The notes under the pieces: generated by a model | What the model was told of the DNA's origin: nothing | Databases searched by the model: none | What the model saw: only the letters and a program-made list of their open reading frames with translations | Program-made: the position numbers and the translations under genes | Assembly: GCA_030063045.1 (NCBI GenBank) | Contig: JAQSEB010000137.1 | Span: 1,116,001 to 1,180,000, forward strand | Length of the DNA: 64,000 nucleotides | Reading direction: 5' to 3' | Source of the DNA: Pratylenchus scribneri | Lineage: Eukaryota; Nematoda; Chromadorea; Rhabditida; Pratylenchidae | Shown: one piece after another, positions 10,682 to 19,461 of the stretch | How positions within the stretch are numbered: the stretch's first letter is position 1 | Layout of the letters: every line of letters begins with the position of its first letter

Positions 10682-12398
10682 TCACAAATAATGAAGCGTC
10701 TCATTGTTTGCTGCTCCGCCGGGCACAATTTGATCATTCACTGCGGCTTGTTGCTGAAGTACACCATTTTTGAGGCGCAAGTTGACAACCGTATCCTTCT
10801 TAATAAAAAAAATTCATTTCCAAATTAATTCACATTTTTTAATCACCATATCAAGATTGTCACATTTGGTAGAGGTGATTCCGCCGGTGCTAGGTCGATT
10901 CCACAATGGTACAATTATGGGCGATTCCACAATGGTACAAATATAAAGTTTTTGACTTCTAATAAATCAGAAACTGGTTTTAGACTCCACAAATTTTATA
11001 CCATTTTGAAGATCTCATCGAGACGCATCGAATGGTATAAAATTTGTCATGGTTTGGCCCAAAAATAAAGAGTTGAACCGTTTAAACCTATATTTTTAAG
11101 TTTTTAGTTTAAAACTCTTTAATTTTGGGCCAAACCATGATAAATTATATACCAATCGATGCGTCTCGATGAGATCTACAAAATGGTGTAAGGTTTATGT
11201 GTTCTAAAACCAGTTTCTGAATTATTAGAAGCCAAAAACTTTATATTTGTTACCGCCCTTTGTCTATTGTGGAATTGACCCCGTACGGATTCCGCCATCC
11301 ACTTTTTGATTGGCATTTTCAATGCTGGCATTGCCTTGCTCTGAAATGACATTCGCATAAATTGACTGTAATAAGGAAATGAGATAAATTAAATTTATTA
11401 TTTATCATTTTACATTTTTGTATCCATCAAATTCGCCGTTTGAATTGTCGGTATAAGTTTGTTGAATGCCAACAATTTGTGCACCATTCCCAACTTCAGC
11501 CGCATTTATCTTATTTTTGTCCTTAAAATATAAAAAAATTATGAAACTGTAAATATGGGGAATTGCTAAATCCAGGAATTTATTATCAGATGCTGGACTG
11601 GTAAATTTTGGGAATCTCGGCTTCTAGATATCGTATAAACTCGAGAATATGCTCATTTGACTCGATAAGGTCGATTTACATACTTAATGAAATTTGAATT
11701 TTAAATCAGTAGTAAAGGGTAAAGCCTAGACAAAAGTTAGTAAATAAAAACCAGTTTATATTTAAACAATGGTTCAGTTTTTTCAAAACAAGTTCATGTT
11801 AAACCAGTTTGAAATTGAATTTTTTTATAATAAATCGATTATGTCGACTTTAATGAGCCTACTTTAGAGTCTGTACCAGGAAGCCGAGATTCCCGAAATT
11901 TACCATCCCCGGCATTAAATTTCATAATATATTACCTAATTTACAAAATTTACTTGAATATATTTATTAATTTAATTAACCAAATAACATACACAAATGA
12001 AATTTTTGGCTTCTCCATCTTCGGCATTGATTTCAATCTCAAAATTTTGAATCGAATTTTCTGATGTTCCTCCAACGCGGAATATGTTGTTGGTATTGAG
12101 GATTGTCTTAATTAATAGAAACAAAATAAATTTGGATAATTAATTCAAATGAATCCACCAAGTTTGAGTCGGTTGATTGTGAATAATCGCCAACAATTTT
12201 GCATGTTTGATTAGTCCCTCCATTGTTCCCTGCGCCCATGTCCAAATTTACAGTGTCCAAACGCTTCAAAATTAAATTAAAATTTAATAAATTTGCTCCA
12301 TAATTCCCCAATTACTCTACAATTTTGTTGTTTTTGCCCTTCGGCATATTGAATGTAAAAGTTGCTTGTTGTTGTGACATTCCACTGGATTTCTTCAT
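10682..12398 (-). CDS. Gene B: paralogue of gene A, exon interrupted by an element
   Basis: The same six-exon layout as gene A is seen: about 12398-12318, 12266-12159, 12105-11995, 11522-11410, a split fifth exon (11370-11288 and 10885-10848), and 10800-10682. Paired segments include SIYANVISEQGNASIENANQ (A: SIFANVIVVRGNNSGFENAP), NEFEIEINA-like NFEIEINAEDGEAKNFIC (A: NFAIKLDGGNGKVEELIC) and DTVVNLRLKNG (A: NVVVNLHIKHG). Exon 5 is broken after VDGGI by a 402-bp foldback element that brings an in-frame stop, unless the element is removed by splicing: a GT lies shortly inside it (GGCGGTAACA) and an AG near the far end (ACCTAG). The rest of the frame is intact, so decay is recent or the element is spliced out. 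Confidence 0.6.
10886..11287. mobile_element. 402-bp foldback element in gene B exon, with 9-bp duplication
   Basis: GATTCCGCC at 10877-10885 is repeated exactly at 11288-11296. Comparison with gene A shows that only one copy belongs to the exon, so this is a true target duplication. The ends are imperfect inverted repeats sharing GGTC, one variable base and ATTCCACAAT. Inside, long inverted arms carry GACTTCTAATAAATCAGAAA, CTCATCGAGACGCATCGA and the core GTTTAAACC. A 9-bp duplication suggests a Mutator-like element. The family also occurs at 365-834. Confidence 0.85.
11585..11922. mobile_element. Foldback element in gene B intron
   Basis: The left end GGTAAATTTTGGGAATCTCG followed by GCTTC is matched by its complement near 11880-11915 (GAAGCCGAGATTCCCGAAAT). 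It lies in the intron between the third and fourth exons of gene B. The corresponding intron of gene A carries a different element. It has no coding capacity. Confidence 0.7.
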
Positions 12399-12541
12399 AA
12401 AAATATTTAATTAAAAATTCAAATATATAAAATTTTGCTAAAAATTAGATCATTTTTAATTGGAATATTCAGAAATGCAAAAATGACACTTTTTGTTGTG
12501 ATTCTTTCTCTTTCTATAAAGTGAAAGGTACAATCAAATGA

Positions 12542-14659
12542 ATGAAAATTGTTGGCTATGATGGCACAACAAATTTTTGGGAATATTTGAAAAAGTTTAA
12601 TATTTTCGCCACAGCCTCCGGCTGGGAAATTCCCGATTGTGCAAGAGCGCTCCCAGCCCTTTTGGACGGTGACGCATTACAAATTTATTTGAGCCTCCCA
12701 GATTTGGAAAAAAGTAATTGGAAAAATCTAACAGCAGCCATGGCAAAGCGAACAAGCCATGCAGATCCTAAGGGGTTTGCGCGGCGATGTTTGGCAAAAG
12801 CAAAGCTGCAATTAGGCGAAACAGTCACCGAATTTGGCAACAAAATTCGCGGATGGGTAGAAGATTCGATGGGGGACGTTACCAAATATACTAGTGAAGC
12901 AAGGGAAGAAACGGCCGTAGAATATTTCATCCAAGGGCTCCCCACTGACATAAAAAGGAAATTATTTTTTATGGATAAGCCAAAAACATTAAATGCGGCA
13001 ATTGAAATGGCGAAAAAAGTTTGGCAAATTAAAAAGGAATTGGAAGGGGAAAGCATGATAGCGGCCATTAATTTGGAAGAAATAAAAGCTGAAGTGAATG
13101 CCATTCGTGTTGAAATGGACAATAAAAAGGAAGAAATAAAAAATAGAGAGAGACAAAGAGAATTTGAAAATAATAATTGGGAGAGAAATTGGCAAAGAAA
13201 TTATCGTGGAAATGGGCTAAGATATAGTCAAAATAATTGGAGAGGTGGACGACAAAATAATTGGGGAAATGGCGGAAATTGGAATCGAAGGGGAGGATAT
13301 AATAATAATAATCCAAATTTTGAGCCAATTAATAATAATTGGAGACAAAACAGACCTTTTTATGGAAATAATCAAAGACAAAATGGGAATGGAAACAGGG
13401 GCAGAGCCCGAGGAAGAGGAAATTGGAGGGGCGGCGATCGGCAATACAAAGTGAATTTAATAAATGATGAAGGGCCAAGCAATGCATCGGCCCCCAGACG
13501 GTCCCAATCACCATTTTTCCCATTACTTTTGATTTGTACCATTTTGGCAACACTTTTTAGCCTAACATCTGGGCAATACCAAATTTGTTCCGAAAATATG
13601 CCAACCCACCCAATTTCTTTGCCAAAAATGGAGGAATGTAAAATTGAAGAAACCGAAAAAGCTGCTGAACGAAAAATTATGTTGTTCTTACCAATTTCAA
13701 ACCCAAAAAAATTCCCCATCTTTTCATGTTCGCGCAAAAAGATAAAAACATGCACACACGCAGTTTTGTGGTTTTGGAAGGAGGAAGACCCGATAAACGA
13801 AACACAATGGGAAGGTTTAGAGCCAAATGAATGTTGGGACTGGATTAAAAATAAGGAAAAGAACATGAAAAAAATAGACGAATATCGATGGGAAAATGAT
13901 GCACAAGTTACAGTGGAATATGCCTGGGTTGGAGAAAAATGTTCAGAAGTGGAAAAATGGCAAATTGAAAAGGGTGAAGGTGGAATTTTGGGTTTCGAGC
14001 TAATAACAACATGGGGCAATAATTTAAACCCTCATAAAAATTATGAGAAAATGTTAACTCGAACAATAGTTTGGGAAATCCCAAGTGAAGAATTTTGGCA
14101 CACACATTCGCCGATAGGCAAATACAATGCAGAAATTACAGAAAAAGCCATAATTGTGGAAGAATTGGAGGCGGTGTTTGAATATGAAAAGGAGGATGAG
14201 AGACAGGGGATTGTGGGGGTTCCAGATAAAGCAATTAAACTAATAAATGATGCTTTTGTTATCATTTTCGAGCCCAGTAAAAATCGAACAAAAAGAGAAA
14301 AAATTAAGCCAAGACTAAGAACCCCAAAAATAAAAGAACAGCCACCATTACGTAACCCAGGAACCACCCCAAGTCCTCCCTCAACTACAACAACTCCAAA
14401 AATTATCCCCTCCAGTACCACTTCACCTACAACTAGGCCAAGCACTACAATTTTGACTCCAACTACTACAAAAATTCCCTTTATAACTAGTACCACTAAA
14501 AAACCTACAACTCAAACTATAAAAATGCTCACAACCACAAAAATGCCTATAACTATAACCCCAAAAATGGCCATCATTTCAACCACAAAAAAATCCTATA
14601 ACTCTAACCACAAAAAAGCCAATAATTTCAACCACAAAAATGCCTATTACCCCAAGTAA
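12542..14659 (+). CDS. Retroelement gag-envelope-like fusion, no pol
   Basis: A single uninterrupted frame of 705 codons. Residues 1-190 look like a retrotransposon gag/capsid region (WEYLKKFNIFATASGWEI, LAKAKLQLGETVTEFGNKI, AVEYFIQGLPTDIKRKL). Residues 200-300 are Asn/Arg/Gly-rich with RGG-type repeats, as in nucleic-acid-binding gag tails. No zinc knuckle, protease, reverse transcriptase or integrase is seen. Residues 323-345 are a strongly hydrophobic segment ending SLTSGQ, which would serve as an internal signal or anchor. A Cys- and Trp-bearing, envelope-like ectodomain follows, then a furin-type RTKR near 583 and a Thr/Pro-rich mucin-like tail from about 600. The frame stops early after a run of seven A residues near 14586; a neighbouring frame continues the same Thr/Pro/Lys repeat to a stop near 14752, so a one-base slip is likely. 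The first codons may derive from flanking DNA, since AAATGAATG also occurs upstream of gene A. The envelope assignment is tentative. Confidence 0.65.
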   Translation: MKIVGYDGTTNFWEYLKKFNIFATASGWEIPDCARALPALLDGDALQIYLSLPDLEKSNWKNLTAAMAKRTSHADPKGFARRCLAKAKLQLGETVTEFGNKIRGWVEDSMGDVTKYTSEAREETAVEYFIQGLPTDIKRKLFFMDKPKTLNAAIEMAKKVWQIKKELEGESMIAAINLEEIKAEVNAIRVEMDNKKEEIKNRERQREFENNNWERNWQRNYRGNGLRYSQNNWRGGRQNNWGNGGNWNRRGGYNNNNPNFEPINNNWRQNRPFYGNNQRQNGNGNRGRARGRGNWRGGDRQYKVNLINDEGPSNASAPRRSQSPFFPLLLICTILATLFSLTSGQYQICSENMPTHPISLPKMEECKIEETEKAAERKIMLFLPISNPKKFPIFSCSRKKIKTCTHAVLWFWKEEDPINETQWEGLEPNECWDWIKNKEKNMKKIDEYRWENDAQVTVEYAWVGEKCSEVEKWQIEKGEGGILGFELITTWGNNLNPHKNYEKMLTRTIVWEIPSEEFWHTHSPIGKYNAEITEKAIIVEELEAVFEYEKEDERQGIVGVPDKAIKLINDAFVIIFEPSKNRTKREKIKPRLRTPKIKEQPPLRNPGTTPSPPSTTTTPKIIPSSTTSPTTRPSTTILTPTTTKIPFITSTTKKPTTQTIKMLTTTKMPITITPKMAIISTTKKSYNSNHKKANNFNHKNAYYPK

Positions 14660-14759
14660 AAGGCCTGCTATAACCACAACTAAAATGCCTACCACTACAG
14701 TAGTTAAAGTACTAAAAATAGAAAAAATACAAAAAGAAGAAAAGAGGCAATAAAGAAGA

Positions 14760-15025
14760 TGGAAGATGAACAAATGAGATGACAAAAAGATGCCAATCTA
14801 AGGAATATTTTGGTTGCGCGAGGCCGCGCAAAGAGGAAGATGGGAAGTGACACTGGCGTGAAAAGACAATTGTTATCCCCAGGCAAAGACACTTTATAAG
14901 ATCCGATTTATTCACTATTTGTTCACTTTTTATTTAATCGCCGTCGGCGAATAGCCGATAGAACGGAGTGACTCGAACCTATTGAATAAAGAATATTGCC
15001 TCCCAAAATCTGTCCTCTTTCAAAT
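14760..15025 (+). mobile_element. LTR-like 3' end of the retroelement remnant
   Basis: Downstream of the gag-envelope frame lies sequence with LTR-like signals. A TTTATAAGATCC box is near 14892, a small hairpin CGCCGTCGGCG is near 14940, AATAAA is at 14985-14990, and a pyrimidine-rich end (CTGTCCTCTTTCA) is at about 15009-15021. No matching copy is seen at the 5' side near 12.5 kb, so a pair of LTRs cannot be shown. A 24-bp minisatellite starts directly after it. Confidence 0.4.
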
Positions 15026-15027
15026 TA

Positions 15028-15150
15028 AATTGGGGCAAATAGGCGGAATTAAATTGGGGCAAATAGGCGGAATTAAATTGGGGCAAATAGGCGGAATTAA
15101 ATAGGGGAAAATAGGCAGAATTAAATTGGGGCAAAACAGGTGGAATTATT
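15028..15150. repeat. 24-bp minisatellite (GGGGCAAATAGGCGGAATTA type), about 5 copies
   Basis: Tandem copies of a 24-base unit containing TTGGGGCAAATAGGCGGAAT. The same unit in reverse complement forms a longer array at 24655-24965, and one and a half copies occur at 47352-47390. Confidence 0.9.
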
Positions 15151-15199
15151 TGATGATGAAGGCATTATTTATTAATAAGGCTTTCGTGGGAAAAGGCAG

Positions 15200-16202
15200 T
15201 ATAATTTTAATAGTTTAATTAATTTATTATTGTAATTCGTACCGTAATTCATTTCTTGTTTGCATCGATGTTCGACGCATTCTTCGCAAAACTTCCCAAG
15301 CCATTTGCGTTTTGCCGGATTGCGCCAACCAACGAGGACTTTCTGGGACGAGGAGGGCATGACAGGCGAAGAGAATGACCGCAGGGATGGCCACCATCAC
15401 ATTTATCCATCGCCAAATTGAAGGTCTACAAAGATCAAATAAATTTGATTTGGAATGGAAATGGAAAACGCACGTTTCGTACCAAATATTACCCATCACA
15501 GCGCCAATCAAAAAGACAAGAAATTCACCGAAAACCAAAACCAACAAAGCCATTGTGACATTTTGTGAACGATATTCAGGCGTTGAGATTTCGGCCAACA
15601 AAACTGGGGCAGCCGATGTTATTCCACCTAAAAAAAGATATATTTAAATCATTTAAAACTGATTTACCCGAAGCAAAGCCAAGCAAAGCTCTGGCCAACA
15701 CAACCAACTTAAAAAGGGGGAATGGAATTTTTTTGAACAAAAATATTACCAAATAATTTGGTGCCAACGAAGTGCAAAAAGTGCCAATGATGAAGAGGGC
15801 ATCAAATAGAACAAGTGTCCGTTTACGGCCAAATCTGTCTGCCAAACGGCCACCAAATAAACCGCCAAAAGCAGCGCCAACCATGAATGAGGCTGTGATG
15901 ACCCCAACACCAACCGGGGTCAAGTTCAATTCTCTTCGCATAAATGGGATGGAGTCGTTGATGGAGGAGGAAGCATAGCCGAACAGAAGGCCCCCGAGGG
16001 AGCAAGTCCAGCTGACCAGGCGCAAATACGGTGTCGGGCCTTGGGAGAAAATTGAGAATGCCGAAGGGCAAACCGATGGCCTTTTGCCACCGACGCCCAT
16101 TCCATATGGGTCCAACGTGTAAATGGAAGGGCATTGAGAGGGTCGACGTGAAACCGTCTCAATCTCTAAGCTGATCTCCATTGGGGCGACTGCGGATGAC
16201 AT
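15200..16202 (-). pseudogene. MFS sugar-porter family transporter, N-terminal half only
   Basis: Exon 1 (16202 to about 15752) gives a hydrophilic N-terminus, then LGGLLFGYASSSINDSIPFM, MVGAAFGGLFGGRLADRFGR (the GRLADRFGRKR loop motif of sugar porters) and a third span ending APNYL. A tiny exon gives LVVLARALLGFASG. The next exon (from about 15628) gives GITSAAPVLLAEISTPEYRS, then RWINVMVAIPAVI and the hallmark PESPRWL. Coding ends at about 15227-15240. About 260 of the usual 480-550 residues are present, roughly spans 1-6; nothing matching the second half is found in the 15.2-12.5 kb direction, where the retroelement lies. It is probably a truncated gene; a distant further exon cannot be excluded. 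The family moves sugars or inositol across the plasma membrane. Confidence 0.7.
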
Positions 16203-17317
16203 TTTTGATGGGAGGAGATTTTTGCGAAGGATTGAGAATTGCTCTTTAAACTTTGTGTTTTTTTTATTTGTTTGTTTTTATTTTTTGAATGTTTTGGCCT
16301 CCTAATTTTGTTTTCAAATTTGCGTTTTTCCTCTCAAGCCTCTATTTTTACTCAAGTGATTTGAGGGGAGAAGGTGTTTATTTGATGAATTTTCGAGCGG
16401 ATTGGAATGATAGCCTTTGCGGGTAAATTCATTTATTAAATTGAGGAAAACATTGAAGGCCAGGGTCATAAAACCGTCTTTGGCCCTTTTCCTTCCTCCA
16501 TCCGCAAATTAATAGCAGAAAAATTATCATGTTCCTCACATCAATTTGTCATTATCACAGCTCAAATCGGTGAACATCATCAACAAATATTGTTCAAAAT
16601 GTGTCCAGTCTGTCAGCCAAAAATGTCCAAAATTGGTGGGCATTTGGCCTTAATCCGCCGGCCATCGCCAATGGTCATTTTCCCCCTTTTTAATTATTCA
16701 AATCCAAATTCCTTCATCCATTATTGAAATATTATTATCAAATGAATAATGGAAATTGTACATATAATAATGGATTAATAAAATGATAAAAAAATAATAG
16801 GATGGAGCCTGATGTGTGATCAATGACTGTGATTCGTGATCAATCAGCGATAAATGTGTACAAATATTTGTTGGAGGTTTCAAATTTGAGTATTAAAAAA
16901 TACAAAATGATAATTAGAGTAGGACAAAGTCAGTTCCGGTTCCAAAAAATCGATGCATTTTGGAACCGAAATTGGGAAGTTTTGCTGTTTAGAACCGAAA
17001 ATAGAAGGAACCGGAACCGAGAACGGACATTTTTCAGGAACCGAAAACCGAATTTCAGAACCGAGTCCGTCTAGGAACGGAGTCTGTCCTACTCTAATGA
17101 TAATGAAGCTTAAATGTGCCTTCGATTTTTGTAAAATATTCTTAAAATTTTTTGGCCATTTAAACTCCTAAAATATGAATAAAGCCCATTTATCAATGTC
17201 AAATCAGTCTCTGTCTTTTGTGCCCATTTCTTTAAGGTTGCCTCCAGCATCATTGTTCTTCTTCAGCTGCACACCAATTTGTGGGGGAAAAATGCAAATT
17301 TTTGTTTCAGACCCAAC
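16203..17317. other. Intergenic stretch with one MITE
   Basis: Upstream of the transporter start and downstream of the SRH-type gene. No coding exon is supported. A short inverted-repeat transposon sits at 16915-17095. Confidence 0.6.
16915..17095. mobile_element. 181-bp MITE with 9-bp target duplication
   Basis: AATGATAAT at 16906-16914 is repeated exactly at 17096-17104. The element starts TAGAGTAGGACA and ends TGTCCTACTCT, and inside it carries diverged inverted GGAACCGA/TTCCGGTTCC motifs. There is no coding capacity. An 8- or 9-base duplication fits hAT or Mutator-like transposition. Confidence 0.85.
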
Positions 17318-19452
17318 CTAAAATACCGCTGTTGTGCCGAGCGCATCGGTGGAAGCCGCCTGCGTTGTGGTGACACGATTCGTGAATTTGAAGCAACGGC
17401 CAAAGAGGCGATTGAGCAATTTGTAGCATTCATTGCGATATGGGCCAATGTGGAGGATCATCATCAACGTATTCATTACGGAATGCAGGGAACCGAGCAC
17501 AAAAAGTGATTTGTAGAGGACTTAAAACGGATAAATTAGATAATTGGGGTAAATTGAAACAAAAGTGGAAGTTTGCTAAAAAAAAATATGAAAATGGCAC
17601 GCAAAATGGATAACTAAAATACTGAATTTTCAGGGAAAAAAATAAAGAGATGGATAAATGTGAGAACACGGCATAATGAAGTACGGTACTTTTAAAATAC
17701 ATTTGTTCCGAAAAAGCATATTTTCATTCCTAAAACAAATATTTTTCCGAAAAACATATTATGGCGAACGTTTTCCGGAAAGGTTAAAATAGTTTGGCGA
17801 ACATTGAAAACACACATTTTTGGATATAAAAGGAAATAACAAAGCGCTCGAAATACCGTACCCCATCCTTTTCTTTCACTCTCTTTCTTTTTTAGATTAT
17901 TCGATGGATTGTTAAAAATTTTCTCATTAAATTTAGTAATCTTATAGATATCTGCTATTTTCTTACTCGGAACTTCAATTTCCATCATCACAAAATAGGC
18001 CAGCAATGTGAATGGGACAAAAAGAGTGCAAAAAGGGACAATCAACTGCAAAACAAGGGCCTTCAACATTTGTCGATGCATTTGCGCAGTTTTTGAACTC
18101 ATCGACTCTTTTTGGGCGTCCAATGCCTTAAAAAACAATGATGTATTGTTGGATAATAATTCGAGACTTTGTATGAAAGCATAAGGAACATAATTGAAGC
18201 TGGAACACCGCCGAAAAATTGCAAAGTTATACTGGCTGTTTGAAAAGTGTTTAAATTGCTGAAAATGGCCAAAAACAGACCAATGAAAGGCAGAGTGAAT
18301 GGACTGGCTTCAAATGCGGCAGCCGAGCACGAATAGCGTTCCATAAATGGTTGAATATTTGGGTAATGCTGAAATAATGGAATTTATCCAAAATATTCAC
18401 AAAAATATCAAAATTTGCCTTATAAAGTGCCTCAAGCACAATTGGTCGATCATAGCTGGCGAATATGTAGATAATTGTGGTTGGGAGTTCGTAGAAAATC
18501 TGAAATGGATTTGAGGCAAAGACAACATTTAATGTTTAGTACCTGGATGAAGGCCATGAGCAGGATTCCCCACCATGAATTGATCTTCGATTCCCGCCCA
18601 GTCAAAATGGCCCAACGATAGGCAAAAGCAAAGACCTGGAAATTAATTGAATTTATGAGATTATTTTGGGAGGATCTCGTTGACAATATTCGAAGAATTT
18701 TATTTTAGGGAGGACCTTCGGGGTTGACTTCAAGCATTTTATTTTCTAGTAATATCTCGGAGATGTTAAAGAAAATGGTACCAAATATCTAGAAATCTGG
18801 GAATATCTATTTCGGCTGGAAAAGGTGGAACGTGGAACGTTAGAAATGGGAATAGAAAGGTGTAGAATATTTGGACTTTGGATGAAATTGCAATTTAGAA
18901 TGTTTGGATGAAATTTGGATAAGAAAATTTTCAATTGGAGAATAAAAATGAAATTAAATTTTACCACAGTCATTGCGCAAGCATCGCAAAGAATTGGAAA
19001 CATCATCTGTAGATAATAAGGAAAGAATAATCAAATGAAAGAGTTGGATAAGTACGAACATAGCCAACGAGGCCGCCAATGACCCATCCGGTATTGGCCA
19101 ACAATCCACGGGCGCACATCACCATTGAGGGGAACAATGGCATTGGAAGCCAAACGCAAGTCATATAGAAATCATAAATATAGGACATCACCTATTTTTG
19201 AGAAATGAATATTTTAAATTGGAAAACCACAAAAAAATGCACTCACTGCAATATTGAATAAATACCATTTGTAATTGCCAATGGAGGGCGGCGATTTGAA
19301 GAGGATGAAATACATGGCCAGACCTTAAAAACATGGGAATGGATTAGAGGCCAACAATGAATGTTAGAAATGCCGGAAAAAATGGTGCAAAGCATGCTGT
19401 TGGCATGGAGTAATGAAAAATAGATTGGATCGTCGTAGGTGTCGAAATGCAT
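17318..19452 (-). CDS. SRH-type seven-transmembrane chemoreceptor
   Basis: Nine or so exons on the minus strand give a complete-looking receptor. In order: LHANSMLCTIFS joined to GLAMYFILFKSPPSIGNYKW (first span plus the conserved K-P-loop-W), then DFYMTCVWLPMPLFPSMVMC, MMFPILCDACAMTV, VFAFAYRWAIL, HYPNIQPFMERYS, then SSKTAQMHRQMLKALVLQLI followed by VPF, which is the SRH/STR sixth-span signature, and finally VMNTLMMILHIGPYRNE near the C-terminus. The stop is at 17318-17320; the start is probably the ATG at about 19450. To keep frame, the first intron must start GCATTT (about 19371) and another GCAAAT (about 18419), so two GC-AG introns are inferred. Role by family: chemosensory receptor. Confidence 0.8.
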
Positions 19453-19461
19453 ATGCGTCAC

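Noticed and set aside
12470..12541. 5' LTR of the retroelement
   Set aside because: This stretch resembles the upstream flank of gene A and does not match the LTR-like 3' end at 14.76-15.02 kb.
12685..14496. Minus-strand frames opposite the gag-envelope frame, up to 215 codons
   Set aside because: Low-complexity complements of the Asn- and Thr-rich coding strand; no splice pattern or motif.
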